A stretch of 64,000 bases of DNA from Trichobilharzia regenti (taxonomy: Eukaryota; Platyhelminthes; Trematoda; Strigeidida; Schistosomatidae). The stretch spans positions 84,764,319 to 84,828,318 of the forward strand of contig OX235264.1 of NCBI GenBank assembly GCA_944472135.2. Direction: 5' to 3'. Of the stretch, positions 43,223-54,815 are shown piece by piece. Position 1 is the first letter of the stretch. Every line of letters starts with the position of its first letter. The notes below the pieces were generated by a model. It worked only from the letters and a program-made list of their open reading frames with translations. It ran no database searches and was not told the origin of the DNA. Made by a program: the position numbers and the translations under genes.

Positions 43223-43540
43223 ATGGACATTAGTGAGCTAGCGAAGGTGGCCAGACAGCTGCTGAGCACAACTGTAGCCACTATAGAGCAGCCAAAACCA
43301 AACAAATATGAGCATAAAATTGAAGCATTGCAGCGGGAAGTGTCGGCGTTAAAGTTTGGTGATAAAAAAGACCGGTGTTTTGAATGCGGTAAGCTGGGAC
43401 ACTGGAGAAGATACTGCCCAGAAAGGCGAAAAAGGAGAAATTTCAGACGGTATAATGCTTGTTCTTTCTCTCGTATGAACCTAGATTTAGTGCGGGCTGT
43501 TGACAAAAGGTGCTGTGTATTCAAAATTGCGAGCAAATGA
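43223..43540 (+). pseudogene. gypsy nucleocapsid (CCHC zinc knuckle)
   Basis: MDISELAKVARQLLS leads to a basic region with CFECGKLGHWRRYC, a C-x2-C-x4-H-x4-C zinc knuckle that binds RNA. After the RRKRRNFRR tract the frame no longer follows the element and the protease is found in an overlapping frame. This is either a gag-pol frameshift or a mutation. Confidence 0.82.
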
Positions 43541-44072
43541 TCGAGAAGTAGTATGCTTAGTAGATACAGGAGCGGCAGTGTCGTTAATAGATAAGAATTT
43601 ATGTAAGAGTGTTGGTCCGTGTTCATTGACAGTACAAACAGTGGGTGTGCATGTGTTGCGTATAACGGGTAGATCGAACTGTACGGTCGTTGTTGGCGGC
43701 TTCGAGGTGACGTTTCCTTTCATTGTTGTACCCGAACTACAGCGAACGGTATTAGGAGCGGATTTTCTGCTTGAGATTGGTGCAGTAATCGACACGCAAG
43801 CGAACGTGGTGATCACGAAATACGGGCATATCAACATGTATGAGACCAGCGAGATAGCAGCGGTGAAGCTGTCGACGGTATACAATATGACAGAGTTAAT
43901 TAATAAATACGATCATCTGTTCGCTGGAGATGGCGACCCATACGGTTATTGCGACAAGGTGAATCATGAAATTCCGTTAAGTGATCCAAAAGTAAGGCCA
44001 TTTACAACGCGAAGAATACCATGTCATCTGGAAGGCGAAGTGGAGCGACAAGTGCAAGAGTGCAAAAAATAG
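43500..44072 (+). pseudogene. gypsy protease and start of RT (cut by BEL insertion)
   Basis: VVCLVDTGAAVSLIDKNL is the aspartic protease active site (DTGA). VLGADFLLEIGAVID is the typical second protease motif. The N-terminal RT follows (HEIPLSDPKVRPFTTRRIP, EVERQVQE). The frame then runs into foreign sequence at about 44058 and stops; the RT resumes at 53412. Confidence 0.87.
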
Positions 44073-44074
44073 TG

Positions 44075-44432
44075 TGTCAGTGGAGTTGAAGATTGAACGA
44101 TCAATTCTTGGTTGTTTGCTTAAAATCAACTTCCCCAATTTTCGCGGAGGCATCAATACGACAGTCATCGTCTCATCGGTCGCTGTTCAGAAAGAAGAGT
44201 GAAACATCGTCAGAAGTAATACAATGATTTATTATTGTAATATTTGTTTTCAGACCTTAGTTCGCTTATTCTTTTTATATGTTGGTGTAACAATAAAGAA
44301 ATATCAAACGGCAGATCGGTGTTTTGGTTTTTTCGTCCGTTATAACTAAGCGTTTCTGAAATCTTCGAAGAACAGCGTGGGCCCGAGCGTAGCGAGAGCT
44401 GGGCATTAACGGTTTATGAGACGTGATTGACA
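44075..44432 (+). repeat. BEL LTR1 (diverged)
   Basis: 358 bp, TGTCAGTGG.. to ..GATTGACA. It differs from LTR2/LTR3 mainly in the ttgttttcagacc to aaacggcagatcgg segment. Confidence 0.92.
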
Positions 44433-44576
44433 GTTTCTGACGATGGAAACAGATCTGGCGGATTCAAACAGTTGGTGAAAGTTTGGATAGTCGCCGTTCA
44501 TTTTTCCTGGTGCCGGTCAAGTCCTCTTTGAACAAGCAATATCTGGAACTTTCTTGGAATTTGCTCAAGTTCAGCA

Positions 44577-46039
44577 ATGCCTGGGTCAAAGAAGGGACAG
44601 AGTGTCTTGGATACAAACAGGAAAGTAAGTCATTGTGACTTGTCTGTTAATTGTAACGATGTGTCTGATGTTAAGCATGACATGGTTGATGTTACTGTTT
44701 CGCCGTTCAGGGATGATAGGAACATCAAACTCCCTAAATTAGAACCACGGTGTTTTGATTGAAACCCGGCCGATTATTTACAATTTGTAAAGGAGTTTGA
44801 GATCATGTTGAGTGGTTTTTATTAAATGATGAATTGAAGTTAATGTATTTGATGAGACATTGCACTGGAGATGCTGCAAGAGCTATACAGTGCTGTACGT
44901 TTCTGAAGCCAAAAGAGGGCTACTACGAGGCTATGAGCATATTACGTCAAAGGTTTGGAAGACCTTCGATGATTGTAAGGAAATTATTCGAGGCTGTTGA
45001 GGGTAATGGTGGTCAATTACAGGATGACTCCCAGGCACTCACTGAGTTTTTAGATAATTTGCTAATTTACAAGAATGCAATGATTTCGATGAATCGCGTG
45101 AGTGACCTCAACTCGAGTTTTATACTAGAAGTAATAGCAAGACGTCTACCTACTCGACTGCAAAGGAAGTGGGTGAAGATAAGCTCCCGTATGGAGGATG
45201 AGGGTATCGAGCCAAAGTTTGATGATATCCTGAAACTGGTAAATACTAGTGTCAATCAATCTATGAGCAAGTTTGCCAGTATATTACATCTCACCCCTAG
45301 AATAGAGCAGTCTGAGGGCAAAATGCAATCATTGATGACGAGTAGGCCTCAGAGAGGTGGATATCGAGAAGACTCCATGATGTATAGTAATGCGTATAGA
45401 ACTAGTGAGTGCAACAGGTTTCGTAGTACATCCTCAACAGATAAGTTACAAGATGCAAGACAAACACGGTTTTGTTTCACACGTGTGCAAGAGGTGCATA
45501 CAGCAGTGAACTGTGAACCGGTGTGCAGGTTCAGTGATAAGCTAAATGTAAACTCCAGGCCTGACTCCGAATTGTGTGACGATAACGGCAAGGTCAAGAA
45601 TTCTGTAGTTGCAACTGGTAAGCCATTGTTGAATAAAGTGCCACAGAATAGAGTTACTGATTCAGAGTCCAGTTCTGACTCCACAAGTTTACAAGGTATT
45701 ACTAGTCAGAGTGAAGATATAAAACCTTTAATGATTTGTGCGGAGGAACCAAAATTGTCTACTTCTGTTATTAAAGAGTTTGAAAATGATGAAATTGACG
45801 GTAAAGTGAACATTCGTGATAATGATCATGATAGTGCAGATTTGTCTCTGGTTGATCATGATGAGATGAGGGATATGCCTACTACTGCTAAGTTAAATAA
45901 AGGTTCTGTACAACTACAACGTGAAGTAGAATTGAACGCAGATGCAGTTCCAGAAGGTGTGCATACTTGTGAGACAGTCAGTGTAATTGACCAGCGTGTA
46001 GCCCACCTATCATCAGGTGATAGTGTTAACCCGAACTAG
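44577..46039 (+). pseudogene. BEL unit A gag
   Basis: The frame opens at 44577 (MPGSKKGQSVLDTNRK) and hits a TGA at 44760-44762 within an RCFD-stop-NPADY context, then a small shift near 44825. It continues from 44834 as KLMYLMRHCTGDAARAIQCC and ILRQRFGRPSMIVRKLFEAV, typical of BEL/Pao gag. Near residues 205-225 of the second frame a knuckle-like CFTRVQEVHTAVNC has lost its second Cys (now Arg). The remaining Asp/Ser-rich tail has no recognised function. The protein would be defective. Confidence 0.82.
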
Positions 46040-46185
46040 TAGTGAAAGACAGCAGTGGTGGTAATCTTGCAGTTGGACAACTATCTGAAAGCCGAAAAGG
46101 AACAGCTTCTGATCCACCGCTAAGTTCATCACCTTGTATCACACAGTCATCGTTGGTGTTTTTATCCACAATGAAATGGACGTAA

Positions 46186-46530
46186 ATGAACTCATGTGCC
46201 TTATGCAATGACTATGATAGTATTGGTGCGTTTGAAAAGACGAAAGATATTGCTCAGTTTAGTGAGAATAAGCCAAGTGTAAACGAGAGGGTAATTGTTA
46301 AATTGACTTGCATGAATAAAGGCATTTCTAGTTTCAAGTTACTATTTGAATGTTATTATCTTTGGTGTAAATTACTCTGTTTCTACACTTGGCTGATGAG
46401 ATATGTCGTGTGTTTGTTGGTCATCTATATTCTACGATACAATGACATGGGCGTGTTGCCGTTCAGATTTGAAGATATAGCTGATAGAAGGAAGTTAGCA
46501 AATGAACTCTGCGACGATTTTCCAGCCTAG
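46186..46530 (+). pseudogene. BEL unit A residual pol (integrase deleted)
   Basis: The frame holds a degraded copy of the segment that in unit B lies between RNase H and integrase (CYYLWCKLLCFYTWLMRYVV and the GVLPFRFEDIAD block). It then jumps in frame to the last residues of pol, CDDFPA (unit B ends DDFPT). Protease, RT and integrase are gone, so unit A cannot move by itself. Confidence 0.75.
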
Positions 46531-46985
46531 AGCGTCAACCTGAGAAGGGTTGTAGGCGTACTGCTGTAAGTTCTACAATTCTTCAAAGGGTAGCGCATCA
46601 ATGAGCAGCCCAATGTGCTAGGTGTGTGATTTTGTACATATGTTCATGCTGTATATACTGAATTGGTATCATTTATCATCTAGCTGTTGGTAATTCTGTT
46701 TGTGTCCAGACGACTTCCACTTGGATCATCAACCTGAGAAGGAATGTAGGCGTACTGCTGTAAGTCCTACAGTTCTTCAAGGGTAGTTTGTCATGCCGGA
46801 ATCCACAACATTTGATGTATTGATTGTACATATGTTTGTGTTGAATAGTTGTGTGAGTTCCAATTATCGCAATCGTTGGTTAATCTTGTTTGTGTCCGGA
46901 CATTCCACAAATTACAATCGTCAACCTGAGAAGGGTTGTAGGCGTACTGGTGTAAGTCCTGCAATTCTTCAAAGGAATTCCATCA
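46528..46985 (+). repeat. tandem ~195-bp repeats in BEL 3' UTR
   Basis: The block tcaacctgagaagg..tgtaggcgtactg..tgtaagtcc..caattcttcaaagg starts near 46529, 46728 and 46920, so about 190-200 bp apart. Unit B carries two such blocks (52097 and 52292). Confidence 0.82.
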
Positions 46986-47681
46986 AGACATGATCCGCGA
47001 ATTTTTGTGTACAGTTTGTATATATGTGTGGTGTGTCATATCAATTGGTGTTTTTTGGATTCATTGTGTTTACTTGTTGTTTTCGTATCTTGTTGTTATT
47101 GCGTAATTTTGTTAAAATTTTCGTCGTGATTACTTCTGAAGTTGTTTCGAGTCTTCTACATCCATGAATGAATTGGTTGATGTTAAGGACAGCAGATGGG
47201 TCGTATACGCCGGGGAGGCTAGGCTATTGCTGAGAATGAAATGCACACGGAGATAATTGTTAGCTGCGGTCCCACACGCCGGGGAGAAAGAGTGTAAACA
47301 ACTGAGGCTCGCATACATCACCGTTACTAGAACTGAAACAGAATGAGCGACAAGCGATTGCAGTGATAATTGGTAGTGAGTAGATAAGAGGATGTGCGTA
47401 GAGTATCATGAGTTGGTGCTATGGTCACGTTGCATTCTGCAAGAGTCATTCTAGTAAGTGGCGATTGTGTTGCAAGATGTCAAGAGGAGGTCTCTGTCTG
47501 GAGGCGCAGGTCGTCAGCGATGTGTGAGATTGTGCTGTGGGTATGCTTGTGGTGTGTTGGCTTTTCTGTTTGTTTTCCATTTCAGCTCTGTCCGTGTGAC
47601 CCAGGTTCTCGCAATGGCATCCAAGTCAACGTGTATTGGTCGTGAAGGAAAAAAGGGTTGGATCCCTTTTTTGCCGGGGAG

Positions 47682-48039
47682 TGTCAATGTAGTTGAAGAT
47701 TGAACGATCAATTCTTGGTTGTTTGCTTAAAATCAACTTCCCCAATTTTCGCGGAGGCATCAATACGACAGTCATCGTCTCATCGGTCGCTGTTCAGAAA
47801 GAAGAGTGAAACATCGTCAGAAGTAATACAATGATTTATTATTGTAATATTTGTTCACAGACCTTAGTTCAGTTTTTATTTTTATATGTTGGTGTAACAA
47901 TAAAGAAATCTCAAGCGGTCAATCGGTGGTTTGGTTTTTTCGTCCGTTATAACTAAGCGTTTCTGAAATCTTCGAAGAACAGCGTGGGCCCGAGCGTAGC
48001 GAGAGCTGGGCATTAACGGTTTATGAGACGTGATTGACA
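47682..48039 (+). repeat. BEL LTR2 (shared by units A and B)
   Basis: 358 bp, TGTCAATG to TTGACA. Directly after it the sequence is gag zinc-knuckle coding and not a primer-binding site. Confidence 0.92.
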
Positions 48040-51000
48040 AAGTGCAAGGTTAAAAATAGCAAAGCAGAAGCGGCTGTGTTTCAGTTGTTTAAAGATTGGG
48101 CATACAAAGTGGAATTGTAAGGCGACAAATAAAAGAAGTAGTGGTTTAACGGATATGCACCCACTTCTGAGAACAGTGAACGAACCTGGGAATTCGGTTA
48201 ATTGTAATAGTATCTCTAGACCCCTTGACATCCCACAAGTTTTCTTAGGGGTATTACCAGTTAAGGTGAAAGGACCGAAATCTTCAGTAGAGACTTATGC
48301 ATTGTTGGATAATGGTTCAGACGTTACATTGATAGATGCTGAACTGGCTGGTTGCTTGGGTATTAAAGGCCCAAAGCAACCCTTGGTTGTAAATACTTTC
48401 AATTCTGCGAAAACAGTAGTATGTGAGCGAGTGTCATTTCAGTTAGAATCCTTGGCTACTGGGGAGACCGTGGAAGTGGATACTGCTTACACTACCTCCA
48501 GTATGAAACTTGGCGAAGCTATAGTACCTAGTCGTGAAACGGTTGTCGGTAAGCCATACCTGTGTGACATACCTCTTCCAACATTGCAAGATGGAAGAGT
48601 GAGAGTACTCATTGGATGTAGTGTGCCAGAAGCTCACAAGGTATTAGAAGAGAGATTTGGAGGTAGAGATGATCTGTTTGCGACAAAAACACCACTGGGA
48701 TGGACAGTGAGAGGACCTATACCCATAGTCCACATATCATCATTAGTTACAAACGATGGGGACAAACTAGAAACTATGATTAAAAATATGTATGACAAGG
48801 AGTTTTGTGACTGCGGTGTCCCAGGGAAGGGTCGTTCTGTAGAAGACTTAAAAGCAGTTAAAATAGCCGAGGACTCTTGTAAATACGAAAACGGGCGTTT
48901 CAGCGTTGGCCTACCATGGAGATTCAAAGATAGACAGTTGGTTTGTAATAGGAAAGTTGCTCTTAAGAGACTAATGGGTTTACAGAAGAAATTCCTGTCA
49001 GATGCAGAACTCTGGTCCAAATATAAGGAAGTCGTCGATAAACATATAATGAAGGGTTACGTTGAAAGACTAGTTGATCAAAGTGAGCCAGGGAAGTGGT
49101 ATTTGCCCCATCATCCCGTCTTTAACCCGAGGAAGCCAGGTAAACTCCGTGTGGTGTTTGATTGTTCTGCGAAACACGAAGGAGTCTCTTTAAATGATAA
49201 TCTGTATAGTGGCCCAGATTGCGTGAGCTCATTAGTGGGACTGCTATTGAGATTCAGAAAGTTTACAGTTGCTGTCGCGGCGGATATTGAGGAAATGTTC
49301 CTACAGGTGAAGGTGCCAGAGAGTGACAGAGATCACTTGAGGTTTTTGTGGTTTGATGACGGTCCTTGTGGTAAGGTGTCAGAATATAGGATGACAGTGC
49401 ATCCATTTGGTGCCACATCCTCCCCATTTTGTGCTAATTTTGCTCTACGAAAGGCAGTGTCCACATTTGGTTCTAATGATTTGCTGGACGTCATAGATTG
49501 TTGCTTCTACGTGGATGATTGTTTAGCCTCCTTCGATGATGATAAGTCTGCAGTTAGATTTGCAACAAGCATTACTGAAGTGTTAGCTAAGGCCGGCTTT
49601 CGTCTAACTAAGTGGGTCTCGAACAGCCTAGACGTTTTGAAGCATATAGATCCAGAAGACAGAGCACCTACCGTACGAGATTTGCCTGTTGATACTCTAC
49701 CAGTTGAACGCACATTAGGTATGCGATGGGATGTGAACTCTGATACCTTTGGATTTAGTGTTGGTGATATTGATAAGCCAGTTACTCGGAGAGGTGTGCT
49801 CTCTGTGTTGTCGTCCGTGTTTGACCCACTTGGATTAGTAGCACCTTATCTACTTCCGGCTAGGAGGTTATTTCAAGAGACATGCAGGAAAGGGTTACAG
49901 TGGGATGAACCATTAAGTGAGAGGCAGAGAGAAGAGTGGAAGGGGTGGGTTAACAGTTTAAGAATGCTGAATCTACATTCCGTCTCACGTCCACTTAAGC
50001 CGTCGAGAAATCATGATATAATTGACTTCCATGTTTTTTCTGATGCCTCTGAGGTTGGATTTGGTGCAGCCGTATACATCAGAACCACCTTAAGGAATGA
50101 TATAGATGTTAGCCTGGTGATGGGTAAATCTAGAGTTGCACCTCTAAAGACGGTTTCGATTCCGAGATTAGAACTTAATGCCGCCTTACTAGCTGCGCAG
50201 TTATTCACAACGGTGTGTAAAGAGTTGGATTACCCCAAGCATCCCGTAACGTTTTGGACTGATTCGATGTCTGTGATATATTATATACGCAACGAGTCAG
50301 CAAGATATGCATGTTTTGTAGCTAACAGAGTATCTCAAATTCGTGAACTAACAACTGTTGAGCAGTGGAGGTACGTACCGTCTGGAAAAAATCCAGCTGA
50401 TCTAGCATCGCGAGGAGTTATTGATATGAATGTGGTTAAAAATAAGTGGTGGAAAGGTCCAGAGTTCTTGCTAAGGGCTGATAGTATGTGGCCTCGTAGA
50501 GAAGATGAACCACCGATAAACGAGTGTGCCTTGGAGTTGAAGACAAGTGTCAGTTTAACATCTACTCAAGAAAGACATTCAGGTTTACATCCACTTTTTA
50601 AATATTATTCTTCTTGGTACAAACTACTGAAAGCGGTTGCGTGGTTGACACGATATGTTACGTATTTAAAGGTCATGCATCTTGCGGGATACGAAAATAT
50701 GAATGTGGGGCCTTTGAGAGTCGAAGATATTAGAAATGCAGAGTTAGCGATTTTGAGGGCTGCTCAGTGGGAAGCGTGGGGTGAGATTGCCAAGGAGGAT
50801 AGTCCCGATTTCGCAGATTTCAAGGTGCGGTTAGATAGATTATCTCCGATAGTTTCCGAAGGGATCGCTAGAGTTGGTGGACGTCTACAAATGTTAGAAT
50901 CGTCATATGAGACCCGTCATCCGGCTTTATTACCTTGCTACCATCCAGTCACTGATCTCATTATAAGACACTACCATGTTCTTGAAGGTCATTTGGGTAC

Positions 51001-52093
51001 TTCGCAAGTACTATCAAGTATTCGATGTAAGTTCTGGATAGTGAAGGGAGGTACTGCTGTCCGTAAAATAATTGATAAGTGCATGGAATGTAAACTCCGA
51101 AATGCTCGTCCAGTACAGCAGATGATGGCACCACTCCCAGCGTGGCAAGCTTCTGAAGGGAATTATCCATTTGAGTACGTTGGGGTGGATTTGTTCGGAC
51201 CTTTTGTAGTGAAGAGAGGCAGAACCCTATGTAAAAGATATGGCTGTTTATTCACCTGTTTGAAAATGAGAGCTGTGCATATTGAGATGGTTCATACGCT
51301 AACTACTGATTCATTCGTGCTAGCATTACATAGATTTATAAATCGCCGGGGTGTACCGAAGATGATGTTCAGCGACAGAGGGACTAATTTTGTTGGCTGT
51401 CACGCCGAGCTTAAAGAATACTTCGAAGGTCCTCAAACGAGAGTTCAGGAAGAGTTACTGAAAAGGAACATCGAGTGGCACTTCAATCCACCACATGCCA
51501 GCCATAGAGGTGGGCTATGGGAAAGACTTATAGGAATTATCAAGCGTATTTTAAGCTCCATAATTAAAAACCAGAGTTTGAATGACGAAACGCTGGAGAC
51601 ATTTTTTTGTGAAGCTGAACGAATATTAAATGACCGGCCGTTATCACCTGTGAGGGACGACGTCAAGGATTTTGATGTGTTAACCCCAAATAAATTATTG
51701 TTATTGAGAGGCAACCCTGGCATAGAGGACGCAAGCGGGGAAGGAATACCTACGATTAAAAGATGGAAACAAGCCAGGCACATGAAAGATATATTTTGGA
51801 AAAGATGGTTAAAGGAGTATGTTCTAACACTGCAAACCAGGGACAAGTGGAAAAAGTTGTGCCGAAACTTAAAGGTTGGTGACATAGTATTAGTAGCAGA
51901 TAAATGTGCCACAGGTAGGTGGCCTTTGGGAGTGGTAGTAAGGCTGATCTGTAGTGGTGATGGATTGGTGAGGACGGTTGAGGTGAGAACAAGTTGTGGC
52001 ATGTTGGTGCGAGATATCAGAAAACTGTGTCTACTGGAAGGTGCTGAGAGTAGAGAGTCGGAGGATGAAACACTAGATGATTTTCCAACCTAG
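48040..52093 (+). CDS. BEL unit B pol polyprotein with N-terminal zinc knuckle
   Basis: The frame is open from the LTR2 edge; the first ATG is at 48155. Before it lies CFSCLKIGHTKWNC, a complete C-x2-C-x4-H-x4-C knuckle. From the ATG: protease YALLDNGSDVTLID (about residue 48; BEL-type DNGS), RT KLRVVFDCSAKHEGVSLND and FYVDDCLASF (YVDD near residue 451), RNase H HVFSDASEVGFGAAVYIR and FWTDSMSVIYYI, integrase zinc finger HYHVLEGHLG..CMECK, then the D,D,E core (EYVGVDLFGPF, MMFSDRGTNFVG, HRGGLWERLIG). All catalytic residues seem present over 1312 codons without a stop. It lacks gag and a primer-binding site, so it could act only in trans. Confidence 0.92.
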
Positions 52094-52096
52094 GGC

Positions 52097-53053
52097 GTCA
52101 ACCTGAGAAGGGTTGTAGGCGTACTGCTGTAAGTCCTACAATTCTTCAAAGGGTAGCGCATCAATGAGCAGTCCAATGTGCTCGGTGTGTGATTTTGTAC
52201 ATATGTTCATATTGTATATACTGAATTGATATCATTTGTCATCTAGCTGTTGGTAATTCTGTTTGTGTCCGGACATTCCACAACTTACAATCGTCAACCT
52301 GAGAAGGGTTGTAGGCGTACTGGTGTAAGTCCTGCAATTCTTCAAAGGAATTCCATCAAGACATGATCCGCGAGTTTTTGTGTACTGTTTGTATATATGT
52401 GTGGTGTGTCATATCAATTGGTGTTTTTGGATTCATTGTGTTTACTTGTTGTTTTCGTATCTTGTTGTTATTGCGTAATTTTGTTAAAATTTTCGTCGTG
52501 ATTACTTCTGAAGTTGTTTCGAGTCTTCTACATCCATGAATGAATTGATTGATGTTAAGGACAGCAGATGGGTCGTATACGCCGGGGAGGCTAGGCTATT
52601 GCTGAGAATGAAATGCACACGGAGATAATTGTTAGCTGCGGTCCGACACGCCGGGGAGAAAGAGTGTAAACGACTGAGGCTCGCATGCGTCACCGTTACT
52701 AGAACTGAGGCAGAATGAGTGACAAGCGATTGCAGTGGTAATTGGTAGTGAGTAGATAAGAGGATGTGCGTAGAGTATCATGAGTTGGTGCTATGGTCAC
52801 GTTGCATTCTGCAAGAGTCATTCTAGCAAGTGGCGATTGTGTTGCAAGATGTCAAGAGGAGGTCTCTGTCTGGAGGCGCAGGTCGTCAGCGATGTGTGAG
52901 ATTGTGCTGTGGGTATGCTTGTGGTGTGTTGGCTTTTCTGTTTGTTTTCCATTTCAGCTCTGTCCGTGTGACCCAGGTTCTCGCAATGGCATCCAAGTCA
53001 ACGTGTATTGGTCGTGAAGGAAAAAAGGGTTGGATCCCTTTTTTGCCGGGGAG
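52097..53053 (+). other. BEL unit B 3' UTR
   Basis: Nearly identical to 46529-47681 except that it has one fewer ~195-bp repeat. It ends in gatcccttttttgccgggga directly before LTR3, the polypurine-tract position. Short reading frames here (52793-53083) are present in both copies and overlap the LTR edge; no protein motif was seen. Confidence 0.7.
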
Positions 53054-53411
53054 TGTCAATGGAGTTGAAGATTGAACGATCAATTCTTGGTTGTTTGCTC
53101 AAAATCAACTTCCCCAATTTTCGCGGAGGCATCAATACGACAGTCATCGTCTCATCGGTCGCTGTTCAGAAAGAAGAGTGAAACATCGTCAGAAGTAATA
53201 CAATGATTTATTATTGTAATATTTGTTCACAGACCTTAGTTCAGTTTTTATTTTTATATGTTGGTGTAACAATAAAGAAATCTCAAGCGGTCAATCGGTG
53301 GTTTGGTTTTTTCGTCCGTTATAACTAAGCGTTTCTGAAATCTTCGAAGAACAGCGTGGGCCCGAGCGTAGCGAGAGCTGGGCATTAACGGTTTATGAGA
53401 CGTGATTGACA
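53054..53411 (+). repeat. BEL LTR3
   Basis: 358 bp, almost identical to LTR2. It is followed at once by the resumed gypsy RT sequence. Confidence 0.92.
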
Positions 53412-53661
53412 GCAAGAGATATAAAGGGACGATATTATTGAGGAAGCTGATAGCCCGTACAACTCCCCAGTGCTGTTAGTAAAGAAAGCAAATGGGAAGT
53501 ATAGATTCTGTGTTGATTTTCGACAGTTAAACAGTATGACAGAGTGAAGACCGTGTGCCATGCCAACAGTGGTAGAAACTTTAGATCGCCTACAAGGCGC
53601 GAATGTGTTTTCGGTTTTCGATCTTCGCTCAGGATACTGGCAGATACCGATAAAACAAGGT
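53412..53661 (+). pseudogene. gypsy RT, middle segment
   Basis: Translates as EEADSPYNSPVLLVKKANGK, YRFCVDFRQLN and FSVFDLRSGYWQIPIKQG, the fingers and first catalytic Asp region of gypsy RT. It has a TAA near its start and a TGA after SMTE. It is bounded by LTR3 on the left and by the CR1 block on the right. Confidence 0.87.
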
Positions 53662-53666
53662 TAATA

Positions 53667-54345
53667 TATATATTTCTTCCTGTTTATGCAGGAGCATACC
53701 AATTGTACAGGCATGGATAATTTATTATATAAATTACACAAAATTTGATGTATAATGGATTTACAGTTTGGTTGTTCTTTCTGACATCAAAGTCAGTCGG
53801 AACAGTCTGCTATAAAGTCTGTTTGTGTAGCACATAAAGAGATATAGAAATATTGTCTTCGCATTAACAAAAAACCCAGACATCAGATGAATGTAATACA
53901 GATATCTGGGAAAAATAAAGCTTGAAGTCAATTCTCCTATATAACTTTGTTGTGAACAACACCCTTGGCTTAAAGATTATTGATGTATTATGTTGAGATC
54001 AGTGATATATTTATTCCATTTTTTCAGTAGTCTTGTCGTAGTTTTATAACAGGAAAGAAATTTGATCGTGGATACGAAAACTAGATAAGGTCATGTTGGG
54101 TTGTTTTACTGCATCAAATGGTGCCGAGGTCGATTCCAGAATTCTCCATTTGCTCCATTTGTGTCTGCATGGCGGACTGTATTCGTAAGTTGAGTAAAAT
54201 GTTGAAAACTGTTTGAAAACCAGTTGCTTCTTCATTTCAGATCATGAATACTCATTTACAGCATGTTCGCCAGCGTCTTCAAATGGTAGAATTGGATCGT
54301 TCATGGAATTTGAGTGGTTATGAGATAGACGTTTTGGAATTAATC
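53667..54345 (-). repeat. ~680-bp duplicated segment (copy 1)
   Basis: Matches 61105-61770 almost base for base (ttcctgtttatgcagg, gacatcaaagtcagtcgg, gcttgaagtca, ctgcatggcggactgtat). It ends after ggaattaatc. It begins with a small hairpin, TTCCTGtttatgCAGGAg, that looks like a LINE 3' terminus in minus sense. Confidence 0.82.
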
Positions 54346-54815
54346 CTCATTTCAGTTTAGATGCAGGGTTGTTCGACCTCGACCAGAAGATGAATAGGAG
54401 CAGCAAAATACCAGAAAGAGAAAGTATGTGAACATGAAAAGGACATATATATATATATATTGTGAATTTATAAATGTTGTATATAATACTTAAGTAAACT
54501 TTTTTCTATATTGTATGTTTTCACGTATTTATGCGAAGTCTTAGAGTTTATTTAATGTCATAATGTGTATTAATGAGTCTGAGCGTTTTTATTGTTCTAA
54601 TGACTGATGCGTTTTAGAAATAAGTGATGGGTTCTGGTAGGGATAGTCATTTGGACAAAACAGTTTACATAGCAAGCGTTTGAAGGTTACAATGAGGGAT
54701 AGGTCCTATTTCTAAGGGTAAACTAATCCTGTATGTTCCGTACTATGTCTTTATGCATCCATGCTGCTAGTTTATTTATAGTTTAAAGATTGCTAAGGGT
54801 GTTGAAGTGCGTCTT

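Larger units (their letters stand above)
44075..53411 (+). mobile_element. BEL/Pao block with three LTRs (two linked defective elements)
   Basis: LTR1 44075-44432, LTR2 47682-48039 and LTR3 53054-53411 are each 358 bp, begin TGTCA and end TGACA. LTR2 and LTR3 differ at about two positions; LTR1 differs from them at more than ten. Unit A (LTR1-LTR2) has gag and a shrunken pol without integrase. Unit B (LTR2-LTR3) starts inside the gag zinc knuckle and has a full pol. The block sits in the gypsy RT. gcaagag occurs at both outer edges (44054-44060 and 53412-53418), but 14 extra bases lie between it and LTR1. Confidence 0.88.

Noticed and set aside
46528..46985. CRISPR-like or satellite array
   Set aside because: Only three imperfect ~195-bp units within a retrotransposon 3' UTR; no short repeat-spacer pattern.
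47421..47711. short frames just before BEL LTR2 (and 52793-53083)
   Set aside because: Present in both units only because the 3' UTR is duplicated; frames overlap each other on both strands and carry no known motif.
51445..52002. 185-codon minus-strand frame opposite BEL integrase
   Set aside because: Antisense shadow of the pol ORF.
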